DNA of 7,796 nt from an uncultured Clostridia bacterium (GTDB taxonomy: Bacteria; Bacillota; Clostridia; Oscillospirales; CAG-272), in contig CAJGCM010000103.1 in NCBI GenBank assembly GCA_904501765.1, forward strand, positions 1-7,796, read 5' to 3'. The translations under genes were made by a program, and so were the position numbers. Of this stretch, positions 1 through 5,236 are shown in pieces. Every line of letters begins with the position of its first letter. Position 1 is the stretch's first letter. The notes under the pieces were generated by a model. The model was not told the origin of the DNA and did no database searches. It saw only the letters and a program-made list of their open reading frames with translations.

Positions 1-519
1 ACTCAGCTGAAAAGCAGGCTTGAAGATGCACAGGAGAACTATGACGATCAGAGCACCAAAGATGCTGAACGCATCAAGGAACTGCAGCTTGAACTTGACG
101 AGCTGAAAAACAAGCCTGTCGAGGTCGCTGTCCAAAAACCTTCAAAAGAGGAGATCGACAAGATCAAGGAGACCGAGCGCAAAAAACTCGAAAAGGCAAA
201 GCAAAAAGAAATAGACGAGCTGAAAGCCGAGCAGGAAAAGCAGATCGCCAAGCTCAAAGAGGAGCACGAGCTTGCACTAAAAACCGAGAGAGATCAGGCG
301 GCAATGCGTGAAGCCCAGCTTGAAAAGAAAGTCAAGTCAAGCAACTCCGAAGAAGCTGTCATTGCCTTGAAGATCATCTTTGCCGATACGCAAAAGAGCG
401 TGAACGCTTTCCTTGATAAGATCAACGATCTCCAGTCAGACGAAGCAAAGAAGAAGTTCAAGTCGGGTGCGAGGGAATGGCTTTCCTTGATAGTGGAAAA
501 ACTCGGAGAGGAGGAATAA
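1..519 (+). CDS. DUF3102-like phage coiled-coil protein, C-terminal part (5' end outside window)
   Basis: The frame is open from base 1 to the TAA at 517-519, giving 172 residues with no start in view, so this is the C-terminal part of a longer protein. Residues 1 to about 110 are a highly charged Glu/Lys/Gln coiled coil. A KPVEVAVQKP linker sits near residues 39-48. The last 60 residues form a more mixed helical domain (EEAVIALKIIFADTQ, then FKSGAREWLSL). From memory, a long coiled coil with a PVEVAVQ-type linker and such a tail is typical of phage DUF3102 proteins, whose N-terminal domain would lie upstream. Their function is not established; they often sit in early phage regions. An internal ATG at 304 opens a 71-residue frame, but I see no reason to start there because the coiled coil runs straight through it. 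The reading frame is solid; the family is less sure. Confidence 0.8.
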   Translation, partial: TQLKSRLEDAQENYDDQSTKDAERIKELQLELDELKNKPVEVAVQKPSKEEIDKIKETERKKLEKAKQKEIDELKAEQEKQIAKLKEEHELALKTERDQAAMREAQLEKKVKSSNSEEAVIALKIIFADTQKSVNAFLDKINDLQSDEAKKKFKSGAREWLSLIVEKLGEEE

Positions 520-521
520 CA

Positions 522-638
522 ATGTCAAGTTTACAGAGAACGATAAGCCGTGCCCTTGTGGTCAAAGGAATGAATAAAAAGCAGGCACGCAGGAAGCGAA
601 ACGAAATTAACGAGATTAAAAGAAAAGAGAAAGGATAA
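522..638 (+). CDS. Small basic protein, 38 aa, unknown function
   Basis: This short frame starts 2 bases after the upstream stop and is preceded by a very strong Shine-Dalgarno sequence (GGAGAGGAGG, about 505-514). It encodes 38 residues, with the TAA at 636-638 just 5 bases before the next start. The protein is strongly basic in its second half (MNKKQARRKRN, then IKRKEKG), so it could bind nucleic acid, but no domain is recognisable. Exact fit between neighbours plus the strong ribosome binding site is the main evidence that it is real. Confidence 0.65.
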   Translation: MSSLQRTISRALVVKGMNKKQARRKRNEINEIKRKEKG

Positions 639-643
639 CTGAA

Positions 644-910
644 ATGAGACCGACACCGGGCGCACTTGATATGGGTCAGCTTGATCTGATGTGGAACTAT
701 TTGAAAATGGGCGAACAAAAGGCGAATAAGCCTGCCCTGCGTGAGCTTTGCGAGTGGTTAAGGCAAGCAATGATCCAGAAGACCGCAGGTCAGAGAAAAG
801 ACGATCACAAAGAGGTCGTTGATTTCAACGACCTGCCGACCGTCATTAATGCAATCGTGATAGAGACAATGGCACTCTATCTCTCGGGAGGGTTGAAAGA
901 TGACGAGTAA
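644..910 (+). CDS. Hypothetical phage protein, 88 aa
   Basis: An 88-residue soluble protein starts at ATG 644, 5 bases after the previous stop, behind a GAAAGGA ribosome binding site (about 629-635). It is mostly helical, with an LRELCEWLRQAM segment near residues 32-43 and a hydrophobic C-terminal helix (TVINAIVIETMALYLSGG, about 66-83). It has a single Cys and no zinc motif, unlike its downstream neighbours. I do not recognise a characterised family. Its last 11 bases overlap the next gene, so translation of the two is probably coupled. Confidence 0.75.
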   Translation: MRPTPGALDMGQLDLMWNYLKMGEQKANKPALRELCEWLRQAMIQKTAGQRKDDHKEVVDFNDLPTVINAIVIETMALYLSGGLKDDE

Positions 911-1451
911 GGATATCCAAGATTTCTACAAAGAACATGGTATCTGCGTGAGTTGTGGACAGGAAAAAGCCGCAAGGGGACGTATCCGCTGTGCGAATTG
1001 TCTTGCAGCTGACGCCGAGAGACATTTGCAAAGTTACTACGGTATGACTGATGAGCAACGTGCGGCATTTAATGCCGCCAAACTGCAAGCTGAACAGAAG
1101 CGTAAAGAGCTGCGCAGAACAGCAGGCATATGTACCCGTTGTGGTAAGTTCAAAGCAAAGCAAGGTCGTACAATGTGCGGAATATGCCTTGCAAAGCACG
1201 CTCGCTATGAGCAGGATCGCCGAATCAGAGCAGGGCGGCGTACTCTCGAAGATCGTAACGTTCCGGGAGTTTGCTTCTTCTGCGGCAAACCTGCGATAAA
1301 AGGTAAAAAGGTCTGTGAGGATTGTTATTCACGGGTCTTTAGTCAGATGATTAACGCCAGAGCTCAGCGCAAGCGTGACCAGTTCAGAGAAATGAACAAT
1401 CTATTTTGGAAGGAGCATAAGTATGAGCACGCACAGAATCATATGCACTAA
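900..1451 (+). CDS. Triple zinc-ribbon (4-Cys) protein
   Basis: This 183-residue protein carries three evenly built four-cysteine modules: C16/C19/C31/C34, C78/C81/C93/C96 and C125/C128/C139/C142. The first two share an identical CxxCG-x10-CxxC frame; the third is one residue shorter. A small residue (Gly) precedes the second knuckle each time (ARGRIRC, KQGRTMC, IKGKKVC). Linkers and tail are Arg/Lys/Gln rich and helical. The arrangement suggests three zinc-binding knuckles that bind nucleic acid, but no catalytic motif is visible and no name is justified. The start at ATG 900 is supported by GGGAGGG at 886-892, 7 bases upstream. It overlaps the previous gene by 11 bases and the next by 29. 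The repeated module suggests internal duplication. Confidence 0.85.
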   Translation: MTSKDIQDFYKEHGICVSCGQEKAARGRIRCANCLAADAERHLQSYYGMTDEQRAAFNAAKLQAEQKRKELRRTAGICTRCGKFKAKQGRTMCGICLAKHARYEQDRRIRAGRRTLEDRNVPGVCFFCGKPAIKGKKVCEDCYSRVFSQMINARAQRKRDQFREMNNLFWKEHKYEHAQNHMH

Positions 1452-1869
1452 CGATGATTGCTATTATAACAAAAACTGCCGAGACTGCATCTACAAGGGT
1501 GACATAATCATAGACGATGACGACGCCACCTGTCAGAACTTCCTTGGCTACTGGAATACCCCGAAATACCAGCACGAATACTATCAGGCACATCAGAACA
1601 AAACCACTGGCGAGGCTTATCGTGAACGGCAATACTTTGGAGCTGTCACTGAGTTTGAGGGTTTAACGCTCTATTATAAAGCCAAGGAGTTGGAGCCTGA
1701 AACCTGGGTCACAGAGAAAAGAACCGGGGCAGGTGCGCACTATAAGGACTTCACAGATCCCGAACGCATCAAAGAAATAAAGGAAAAGATCGCAAAGTTC
1801 CCGAGCGTCTGCGATCTACCCGACAAGGAAGACATTTTGAAAGAACGCCTGAAAGGCGATGTCAAGTGA
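1423..1869 (+). CDS. Cys-rich N-terminal phage protein, 148 aa, unknown function
   Basis: The start at ATG 1423 lies within the end of the previous gene and has AAGGAG at 1410-1415, 7 bases upstream. Residues 8-37 hold a cysteine cluster (C8, C13, C19, C22, C37; ICTNDDCYYNKNCRDC) that probably binds a metal. A short acidic run (IIIDDDDATC) separates the fourth and fifth Cys. The middle is aromatic-rich (YWNTPKYQHEYYQAHQ), and the C-terminal third is a charged helical segment (DPERIKEIKEKIAKF). I do not recognise a characterised family. The stop TGA (1867-1869) overlaps the next ATG by one base, a sign of coupled translation in the same transcript. Confidence 0.8.
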   Translation: MSTHRIICTNDDCYYNKNCRDCIYKGDIIIDDDDATCQNFLGYWNTPKYQHEYYQAHQNKTTGEAYRERQYFGAVTEFEGLTLYYKAKELEPETWVTEKRTGAGAHYKDFTDPERIKEIKEKIAKFPSVCDLPDKEDILKERLKGDVK

Positions 1870-2066
1870 TGGAGAGATGCACCCGGAAGAAAGACTGCAT
1901 TTACGCATTGCAAGATGCGATAAACAGAAGCGGAAAGCACTGCGGATATATCCTCATCACCGGCAAACCGAGAGGCTGCCCGGCTGATAAGTGCGACAAA
2001 TTCAAAAGCAAAAAGGACAATGAGCGTGAAAAACAAAAACCGTCCCAAAAGAGAAAAACAATATAA
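1869..2066 (+). CDS. Small Cys-rich phage protein, 65 aa
   Basis: A GTG at 1866 and an ATG at 1869 are both possible starts. I prefer the ATG because it forms a TGATG overlap with the upstream stop. The product is 65 residues. It has cysteines at C4, C10, C25, C37 and C42 in the pattern ERCTRKKDCIYAL, then CGYILITGKPRGCPADKCDKF. From memory, a CxYIL-x-TG-x-x-RGCP-x-x-xC layout recurs in many small proteins of Firmicutes prophages, with unknown role; a structural zinc site is likely. The last 20 residues are a very basic, disordered tail. This tail overlaps the following 49-residue gene by 47 bases, so the tail sequence may be constrained by the overlapping frame. Confidence 0.75.
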   Translation: MERCTRKKDCIYALQDAINRSGKHCGYILITGKPRGCPADKCDKFKSKKDNEREKQKPSQKRKTI

Positions 2067-2169
2067 AAAGCTGAAAATCAAAAAACAGAAGCCGTTTAAC
2101 CCGTGGATCACCAAGTATTTTGATCTAAACGGAAACGGCATAGAAAGCAGGGATAAAAATGAAAGATAA
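2020..2169 (+). CDS. Small basic protein with DLNGNG acidic loop, 49 aa
   Basis: This short frame starts at ATG 2020 behind AAAAGGA (2011-2017) and fills the space between the Cys-rich gene and the membrane-protein gene, overlapping both. Its 49 residues begin very basic (MSVKNKNRPKREKQYKK). Then come a FNPWITKYFD segment and a DLNGNGIESRD loop (about residues 36-46). That loop resembles the D-x-N-x-N-G calcium loop of EF-hand or Excalibur motifs, although the usual last ligand is out of register, so calcium binding is only a suggestion. It is placed directly before a two-segment membrane protein with an 11-base overlap, so the two may work together. Without the correct spacing and ribosome binding site I would not have called it. 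Confidence 0.6.
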   Translation: MSVKNKNRPKREKQYKKLKIKKQKPFNPWITKYFDLNGNGIESRDKNER

Positions 2170-2359
2170 TAGCAGATCTGGCGGACTTAGCTTTTGTTCA
2201 GTCCTGACGATAGTTTTTATAGTTTTGAAACTTTGTGATGTGATTCACTGGTCTTGGATATGGGTGCTTTCTCCGTTGTGGATCCCGATAATTCTTGTTA
2301 TACTTTTTCTTTTGTTCGCAATATTAAAAGAAAAGAGGGATGATTGGTTTGACACTTGA
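2159..2359 (+). CDS. Small membrane protein, transmembrane Fragile-X-F (Tmemb_185A)-like
   Basis: This 66-residue protein has two hydrophobic segments, about residues 11-27 (FCSVLTIVFIVLKLCDVI) and about 34-56 (WVLSPLWIPIILVILFLLFA), joined by a Trp-rich turn (HWSWIW). It ends in a charged tail (LKEKRDDW). The W-S-W-x-W-V-L-x-P-L-W-I-P core is what I remember of small bacterial and phage proteins annotated as transmembrane Fragile-X-F-associated proteins; their function is unknown. It should sit in the host inner membrane. It is too early in the module and lacks lysis-gene neighbours, so I do not call it a holin. GCAGGGA at about 2147-2153 serves as ribosome binding site. Its end overlaps the next gene. 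Confidence 0.8.
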   Translation: MKDNSRSGGLSFCSVLTIVFIVLKLCDVIHWSWIWVLSPLWIPIILVILFLLFAILKEKRDDWFDT

Positions 2360-2675
2360 AGATGTAATGAATGAAAAGCTCACCATTGATAGCCACGCTC
2401 GGAAACTCGAAGATAACTATCGAGGACTTCTTGAAACACCAAAGTTCAAGCGAGATATAGATCAAGAGCGTTATATCAAGCTAAATAAGCTGGAACGGCT
2501 CATGACACCGCAGAAGCCTGACTATGAAGCCGATGGATATGATGACCAAGGTAGGCTGAACTATGATACAGCATACTGCCCTAACTGTCAGCAGGAATAC
2601 GAGGTCGGCTACGATAACCCAAAGCATTGTCATAACTGCGGACAGGCGCTGGACTGGTCGGAGGACGGTGAATAA
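2349..2675 (+). CDS. Hypothetical protein with C-terminal zinc ribbon
   Basis: This is a 108-residue protein if started at TTG 2349. An in-frame ATG at 2340 would give 111 residues, but the Shine-Dalgarno AGAGGG (2334-2339) abuts that ATG with no spacing, while it lies about 8-9 bases before the TTG, so I favour the TTG. The N-terminal two thirds are helical and charged (residues 1-55) with no known motif. The C-terminus is a clear zinc ribbon, CPNC-x13-CHNC, at about residues 77-97. The protein overlaps the membrane-protein gene upstream by up to 20 bases. A phage-encoded regulator or adaptor is possible but not shown. The product name is limited to what is visible. Confidence 0.75.
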   Translation: MTLEDVMNEKLTIDSHARKLEDNYRGLLETPKFKRDIDQERYIKLNKLERLMTPQKPDYEADGYDDQGRLNYDTAYCPNCQQEYEVGYDNPKHCHNCGQALDWSEDGE

Positions 2676-2676
2676 A

Positions 2677-2943
2677 ATGAGCAAAGAACAGATAAGATGC
2701 AGAGACTGTGAGTTTCTTAAATGTGTAGGTACTTCCTTAAAGCCGTATGGTTCAAGGCTTTCGTATTATTGCGAGCACAAGAATCAGGAATATATAAGAA
2801 GATATTTTGATGAGCACAAACTGAAAAAGATACCCGGATTTGTTTGCTTCAGCATAGGAATGTATTACGAACCTTCAATCAAGACAAGTCCTCCGTGGTG
2901 TCCGAAGAAAAGAAAGAGGGCAATGAGAAATGAAAGACAGTAA
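2677..2943 (+). CDS. Small Cys-rich phage protein with WCP motif, 88 aa
   Basis: The start is ATG 2677, one base after the upstream stop, with CGGAGGA at about 2659-2665; the frame is open further upstream but that part lies inside the previous gene. The 88 residues contain C8, C11, C16, C32, H34, C57 and C75, in CRDCEFLKC, YYCEHKN, FVCF and IKTSPPWCPKK. The final KTSPxWCP block recurs, as I recall, in small proteins of Clostridia prophages. A metal-binding fold using C8/C11/C32/H34 or C75 is plausible. The C-terminus is strongly basic (KKRKRAMRNERQ) and overlaps the next gene by 14 bases. Function is unknown. Confidence 0.75.
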   Translation: MSKEQIRCRDCEFLKCVGTSLKPYGSRLSYYCEHKNQEYIRRYFDEHKLKKIPGFVCFSIGMYYEPSIKTSPPWCPKKRKRAMRNERQ

Positions 2944-3283
2944 AGCTTTGAAAGCAGCTCACATTCTGGCAAAATACTGCAAGCAAAAACGCAGTATAGG
3001 CAGCTGTGATGAAGAATGCATTTTTAGAATTACAAAAGGTTATTGTGAATTGCGTTTCTTAGACAAGCCTCCCGAAGAGTGGTATTTGCGTGATGTAGAT
3101 CGGTTTACATACAAGCAGGAAAAAGAAGAAACACCGTGTTACAGTAATTACACTTGTGAACAGTGCAGCAACTTCAATACAAATGGTACGATCTGCTCTT
3201 GTGAAAGCGTTAACGTAACAGCAGATTTGTTTTATGAATGCAGATTAAAAAGCTGCGCCTGCAAGAACTTTGTACATTGGTAG
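2930..3283 (+). CDS. Cysteine-rich protein with two Cys clusters, 117 aa
   Basis: There are twelve cysteines in 117 residues, in two groups: C17, C26, C30 and C39 in the N-terminal half and C70, C76, C79, C89, C91, C104, C109 and C111 in the C-terminal half. The first group (AKYC, SCDEEC, GYCELRF) followed by PPEEW looks like a compact metal-binding module. The second (YTCEQCSNF, TICSCES, YECRLKSCACKNF) is a denser one. No signal peptide is visible, so disulphide formation outside the cell is unlikely and zinc binding is more plausible. It is preceded by AGAAAGAGGGCAATG spacing and overlaps the previous gene by 14 bases. I do not recognise a family. Confidence 0.75.
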   Translation: MKDSKALKAAHILAKYCKQKRSIGSCDEECIFRITKGYCELRFLDKPPEEWYLRDVDRFTYKQEKEETPCYSNYTCEQCSNFNTNGTICSCESVNVTADLFYECRLKSCACKNFVHW

Positions 3284-3298
3284 ATAGAGGTGATTTAC

Positions 3299-3595
3299 AT
3301 GATAACGATACATATAAAAAAGAAACCGCCTGCACAAATGACCATAAATGAGCTTTTGAGCTACGTTCGTGATCTCGAAGCCGAGAACGCAAGTCTTGAA
3401 GAATCGTTCCAGAAGGCGACGGGAGAGATAGCAGCTGACCCGCTGCCGACTTTGGCGGAGATGCGCAAGGTCAGTGAGATGTGCAAGAACAGCAAATGCG
3501 ATAACTGTCCGTATCTGAACAAGAGCATAAAAAAGTGCCGATTCGTTCATGGCGCTGATTACTGGGACTTTGGGGGTGCAGACGATGACAAATAA
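3299..3595 (+). CDS. Small coiled-coil protein with C-terminal Cys cluster, 98 aa
   Basis: A GTG at 3290 would add three residues, but AGAGGTGA (3286-3293) is well placed for ATG 3299, so I use that start. The 98-residue protein has a basic N-terminus (HIKKKPPAQ), a short coiled-coil stretch (LLSYVRDLEAENASLEESFQ, about 20-39), and a four-Cys cluster CKNSKCDNC plus C near residues 62-79, followed by an aromatic/acidic tail. The layout suggests an oligomer-forming helix joined to a small metal site. No known family is recognised. Its last 11 bases overlap the next gene. Confidence 0.7.
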   Translation: MITIHIKKKPPAQMTINELLSYVRDLEAENASLEESFQKATGEIAADPLPTLAEMRKVSEMCKNSKCDNCPYLNKSIKKCRFVHGADYWDFGGADDDK

Positions 3596-3839
3596 ACAAA
3601 AGAGTATCTGCCGTGAGATAACGGACAAGGATATTGATCACGCAATTCGTACCTGTCATTGGAGGATTGCAGTTAATGGTCAGCGAAACTTACATTTGTG
3701 CGGTGGAGCTTGCAACATCTGCGAAAATCTTATAGATAGGGGACAATGTGATACTTTACAAAGACTATTCAGACAGTTTGATAAAGAACACGGCTATCAA
3801 GGGAAGATGCTCACAATAGAGGTTGGTGAAAGCGAATGA
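3585..3839 (+). CDS. Small Cys/His-rich hypothetical protein, 84 aa
   Basis: The frame is open upstream, but ATG 3585 is preceded by a GGGGGTG stretch at suitable distance and gives the short overlap typical of this run, so I place the start there. The 84 residues contain C9, C24, C39, C43, C46 and C55, centred on a LHLCGGACNICENLIDRGQC segment, with H25 and H37 nearby. That block probably holds a metal. The rest is helical and charged, ending in a short beta-like strand (KMLTIEVGES). No family is recognised. The stop overlaps the next start in an ATGA arrangement, so translation with the MazG-like gene is probably coupled. Confidence 0.7.
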   Translation: MTNKQKSICREITDKDIDHAIRTCHWRIAVNGQRNLHLCGGACNICENLIDRGQCDTLQRLFRQFDKEHGYQGKMLTIEVGESE

Positions 3840-4129
3840 CTGAGACACAGAAGCGGACCTGTCACACGATACTTGAACATTATGGCATAGAAAGTCAAAG
3901 GCGAATACTGGTGGAGGAGTGTGCAGAGCTGATACAAGCAATCTCTAAAGTCGAGCGAAACGGCTCAACAACGGAAACGATAAGAAACCTATTCGCTGAA
4001 ATCGCAGATGTTGAGATAATGCTTGAACAGGTGAAGCACTATTACAGCGAATACGGAACGGAAAGGCTGATCGACTACAAGCTCAACAGACAGCTTGAAC
4101 GTATCAGAAAGGACGGTGAAACCAAATGA
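3836..4129 (+). CDS. MazG-like nucleotide pyrophosphohydrolase (all-alpha NTP-PPase)
   Basis: This 97-residue all-helical protein has the signature of the MazG/dUTPase-like NTP-PPase superfamily: E-E-C-A-E at residues 27-31 (metal-binding E28-x-x-E31) and E-I-A-D at 55-58 (E55-x-x-D58), separated by a 23-residue loop. Members cleave (d)NTPs to (d)NMPs and pyrophosphate using Mg2+ held by these acids. Phage copies may clean the nucleotide pool or lower alarmone levels, but the substrate cannot be read from the sequence. The single-domain size matches the short phage forms rather than the two-domain bacterial MazG. Start and stop both make ATGA overlaps with the neighbours, which places it firmly in the same transcript. 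Confidence 0.85.
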   Translation: MTETQKRTCHTILEHYGIESQRRILVEECAELIQAISKVERNGSTTETIRNLFAEIADVEIMLEQVKHYYSEYGTERLIDYKLNRQLERIRKDGETK

Positions 4130-4614
4130 GACTAATTGATGCAGATAAGGTTTTAAATATAGTTGTTGCATACTGCCCTGATGATGATGGGAGTTGCTCA
4201 AAGGCGGGTATAGATTTGCGAGAGATGCTTGATGAGATTGAGGCATTGCCCGAGATAGACGCTAAACCTGTAAAGCACGGACATTGGATAGACGGACTGG
4301 GCGACGAATGGCACTGCTCAGTATGTCATGATTATACATTTAGCCAAAGACCACCATACTGCGAACATTGCGGTTCAATAATGGACGGTGAAAAGGTAGA
4401 CGCAGGCGAATATCAGGTTGTCAAACACGGACAATGGGAGCTTGTACGCTACGATCCCGATTATCTTTTGTATTCTGCAAGATGCACGAATTGCAAAAAG
4501 GTGCACGAAAGTAACGATAATGTTGCTAAGCTCCCGTTCTGCCCGCATTGCGGCGCTCAGATGAACGGTGAGAAGATGCCCGTTCTTATAATTTCGGGGG
4601 AGGAAGAACAATGA
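4126..4614 (+). CDS. Phage protein with duplicated zinc ribbon (RLIDAD family)
   Basis: The 162-residue protein begins MRLIDADKVL. From memory this opening is common to many small Firmicutes-prophage proteins that end with HGxW and a zinc ribbon. Here the C-terminal unit is present twice: VKHGHW (49-54) with C64/C67/C79/C82 closing in HCGSIMDGEK, and VKHGQW (99-104) with C120/C123/C139/C142 closing in HCGAQMNGEK. Such proteins usually have one ribbon of this kind, so this one looks internally duplicated. The role is unknown; the ribbons most likely bind zinc structurally and may mediate nucleic-acid or protein contacts. It overlaps the MazG-like gene and the following small membrane gene by four bases each (ATGA), indicating coupled translation. 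Confidence 0.85.
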   Translation: MRLIDADKVLNIVVAYCPDDDGSCSKAGIDLREMLDEIEALPEIDAKPVKHGHWIDGLGDEWHCSVCHDYTFSQRPPYCEHCGSIMDGEKVDAGEYQVVKHGQWELVRYDPDYLLYSARCTNCKKVHESNDNVAKLPFCPHCGAQMNGEKMPVLIISGEEEQ

Positions 4615-4751
4615 TAGCAATCGCAATAATGATAATCATTGCTGTATGGGTCTTCTTCACATGGACCCTCGTAAATGCAGCAGGCATGGCAAGCCGAGAG
4701 GAAGAAGAAAGGTGGGGAGAATGTGAACAAGATAACGAGAATGACCCCTAA
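4611..4751 (+). CDS. Small single-span membrane protein, 46 aa
   Basis: ATG 4611 makes an ATGA overlap with the upstream stop and follows an excellent ribosome binding site (GGGGGAGGA, about 4596-4604). The 46 residues comprise a hydrophobic helix (about 1-22, IAIAIMIIIAVWVFFTW) and a short acidic tail (REEEERWGECEQDNENDP). There is no positive charge before the helix and mostly negative charge after it. Topology is uncertain. The gene overlaps the next by 29 bases. Function is unknown; it could be an accessory or membrane-anchoring peptide. Strong initiation signals and exact fit support it. Confidence 0.65.
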   Translation: MIAIAIMIIIAVWVFFTWTLVNAAGMASREEEERWGECEQDNENDP

Positions 4752-5118
4752 AGGCGCAGCGCTCATCATGGCGGATCACTACGACAGCCAGGACGAAGCG
4801 AAAGATGACCGAAAAAAACGGTTGCTTAAAGCCCTCGAAAAGCTCTATCAGTACGAATCGCTCGACCTCGAACCCGAAGAGATATATGATCTTTTGCAGG
4901 CAACTGCTGCGATCCAAAGCAGGCTTAACAGCGTTGTGACTTGGAAATCTCCGTATTTTGACAAAGCATACATATCCAAGCTGTTATATGTGAAGATAGG
5001 CAGAGACATTAAGACGGGCAAGATCAAAGTGTCCGCCGAGCTTCAGCACGACAAGCAGAGCGTTGTTACTGCCGACATCAAGCATATTAAGGAACTCAAA
5101 GACATCAGCCTTGAGTAA
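4723..5118 (+). CDS. Hypothetical phage protein, 131 aa (GTG start)
   Basis: I place the start at GTG 4723, preceded by GGTGGGGA (4711-4718) at good spacing. An upstream in-frame ATG (4675) would overlap the small membrane gene almost fully, and an ATG at 4741 lacks a good ribosome binding site. The N-terminal half is charged and helical, with a KLYQYESLDLEPEEIYDLL segment (about 40-58). This faintly resembles the LxxYExTGLxPEEI motif seen in many phage proteins of unknown role. The second half looks beta-rich (YVKIGRDIKTGKIKVSAELQ). No catalytic residues or family are evident. It is the last gene of the long packed run; the promoter for rep begins inside its final codons. Confidence 0.75.
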   Translation: MNKITRMTPKGAALIMADHYDSQDEAKDDRKKRLLKALEKLYQYESLDLEPEEIYDLLQATAAIQSRLNSVVTWKSPYFDKAYISKLLYVKIGRDIKTGKIKVSAELQHDKQSVVTADIKHIKELKDISLE

Positions 5119-5139
5119 CCCCCTTTTATATATTATAAT
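5111..5139 (+). promoter_or_regulatory. Predicted sigma-70-type promoter for rep
   Basis: TTGAGT at 5111-5116 and a perfect TATAAT at 5134-5139 are separated by exactly 17 bases. The -35 box overlaps the last codons and stop of the upstream gene. Transcription would start near 5146, about 90 bases before the rep start, and so include the hairpin at 5156-5175 in the leader. This is a motif match only, not proof of activity. Confidence 0.6.
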
Positions 5140-5155
5140 AGTACCCTCAAAAACT

Positions 5156-5175
5156 CCCTCGGCACACGCCGAGGG
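5156..5175. repeat. GC-rich 8-bp hairpin upstream of rep
   Basis: CCCTCGGC (5156-5163) and GCCGAGGG (5168-5175) form a perfect 8-bp stem with an ACAC loop. No T-run follows, so it is not a standard intrinsic terminator. A second ACCCTC at 5143-5148 could also pair with GAGGGT at 5171-5176. TATTATAA occurs on both sides (5131-5138 and 5194-5201). Its place just before a rolling-circle-type Rep makes it a candidate leader structure or origin element; which one cannot be told here. Confidence 0.6.
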
Positions 5176-5236
5176 TCAAGGGCTTGTAATGGGTATTATA
5201 AATTCAACCAAATGAAAAAAGAAAGAAGTGAAAAGC

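Noticed and set aside
846..1199. Long antisense open frame (117 codons)
   Set aside because: It lies opposite the triple zinc-ribbon gene, whose Cys pattern and ribosome binding site are clear; the antisense product has no motif and no ribosome binding site context.
1051..1299. Second + strand open frame inside the triple zinc-ribbon gene
   Set aside because: No ribosome binding site and no recognisable motif; fully nested in a better-supported gene.
1740..2141. Long antisense open frame (133 codons) with hydrophobic stretches
   Set aside because: Opposite three well-placed + strand genes; hydrophobic stretches are the expected shadow of Lys/Glu-rich codons.
2159..2359. Holin call for the two-span membrane protein
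   Set aside because: No lysin or lysis gene nearby, position is early, and the core matches the Tmemb_185A-like type better.
3245..3628. Antisense open frame (127 codons)
   Set aside because: Opposite two + strand genes with Cys clusters and good start signals; no independent support.
4675..4722. ATG 4675 as start of the 131-residue gene
   Set aside because: It would overlap the 46-residue membrane gene almost fully and lacks a ribosome binding site, whereas GTG 4723 has a good one.
5156..5175. Intrinsic terminator call for the hairpin before rep
   Set aside because: The stem is strong but no T-run follows on the + strand, and a good promoter lies just upstream, so it would stop its own transcript.
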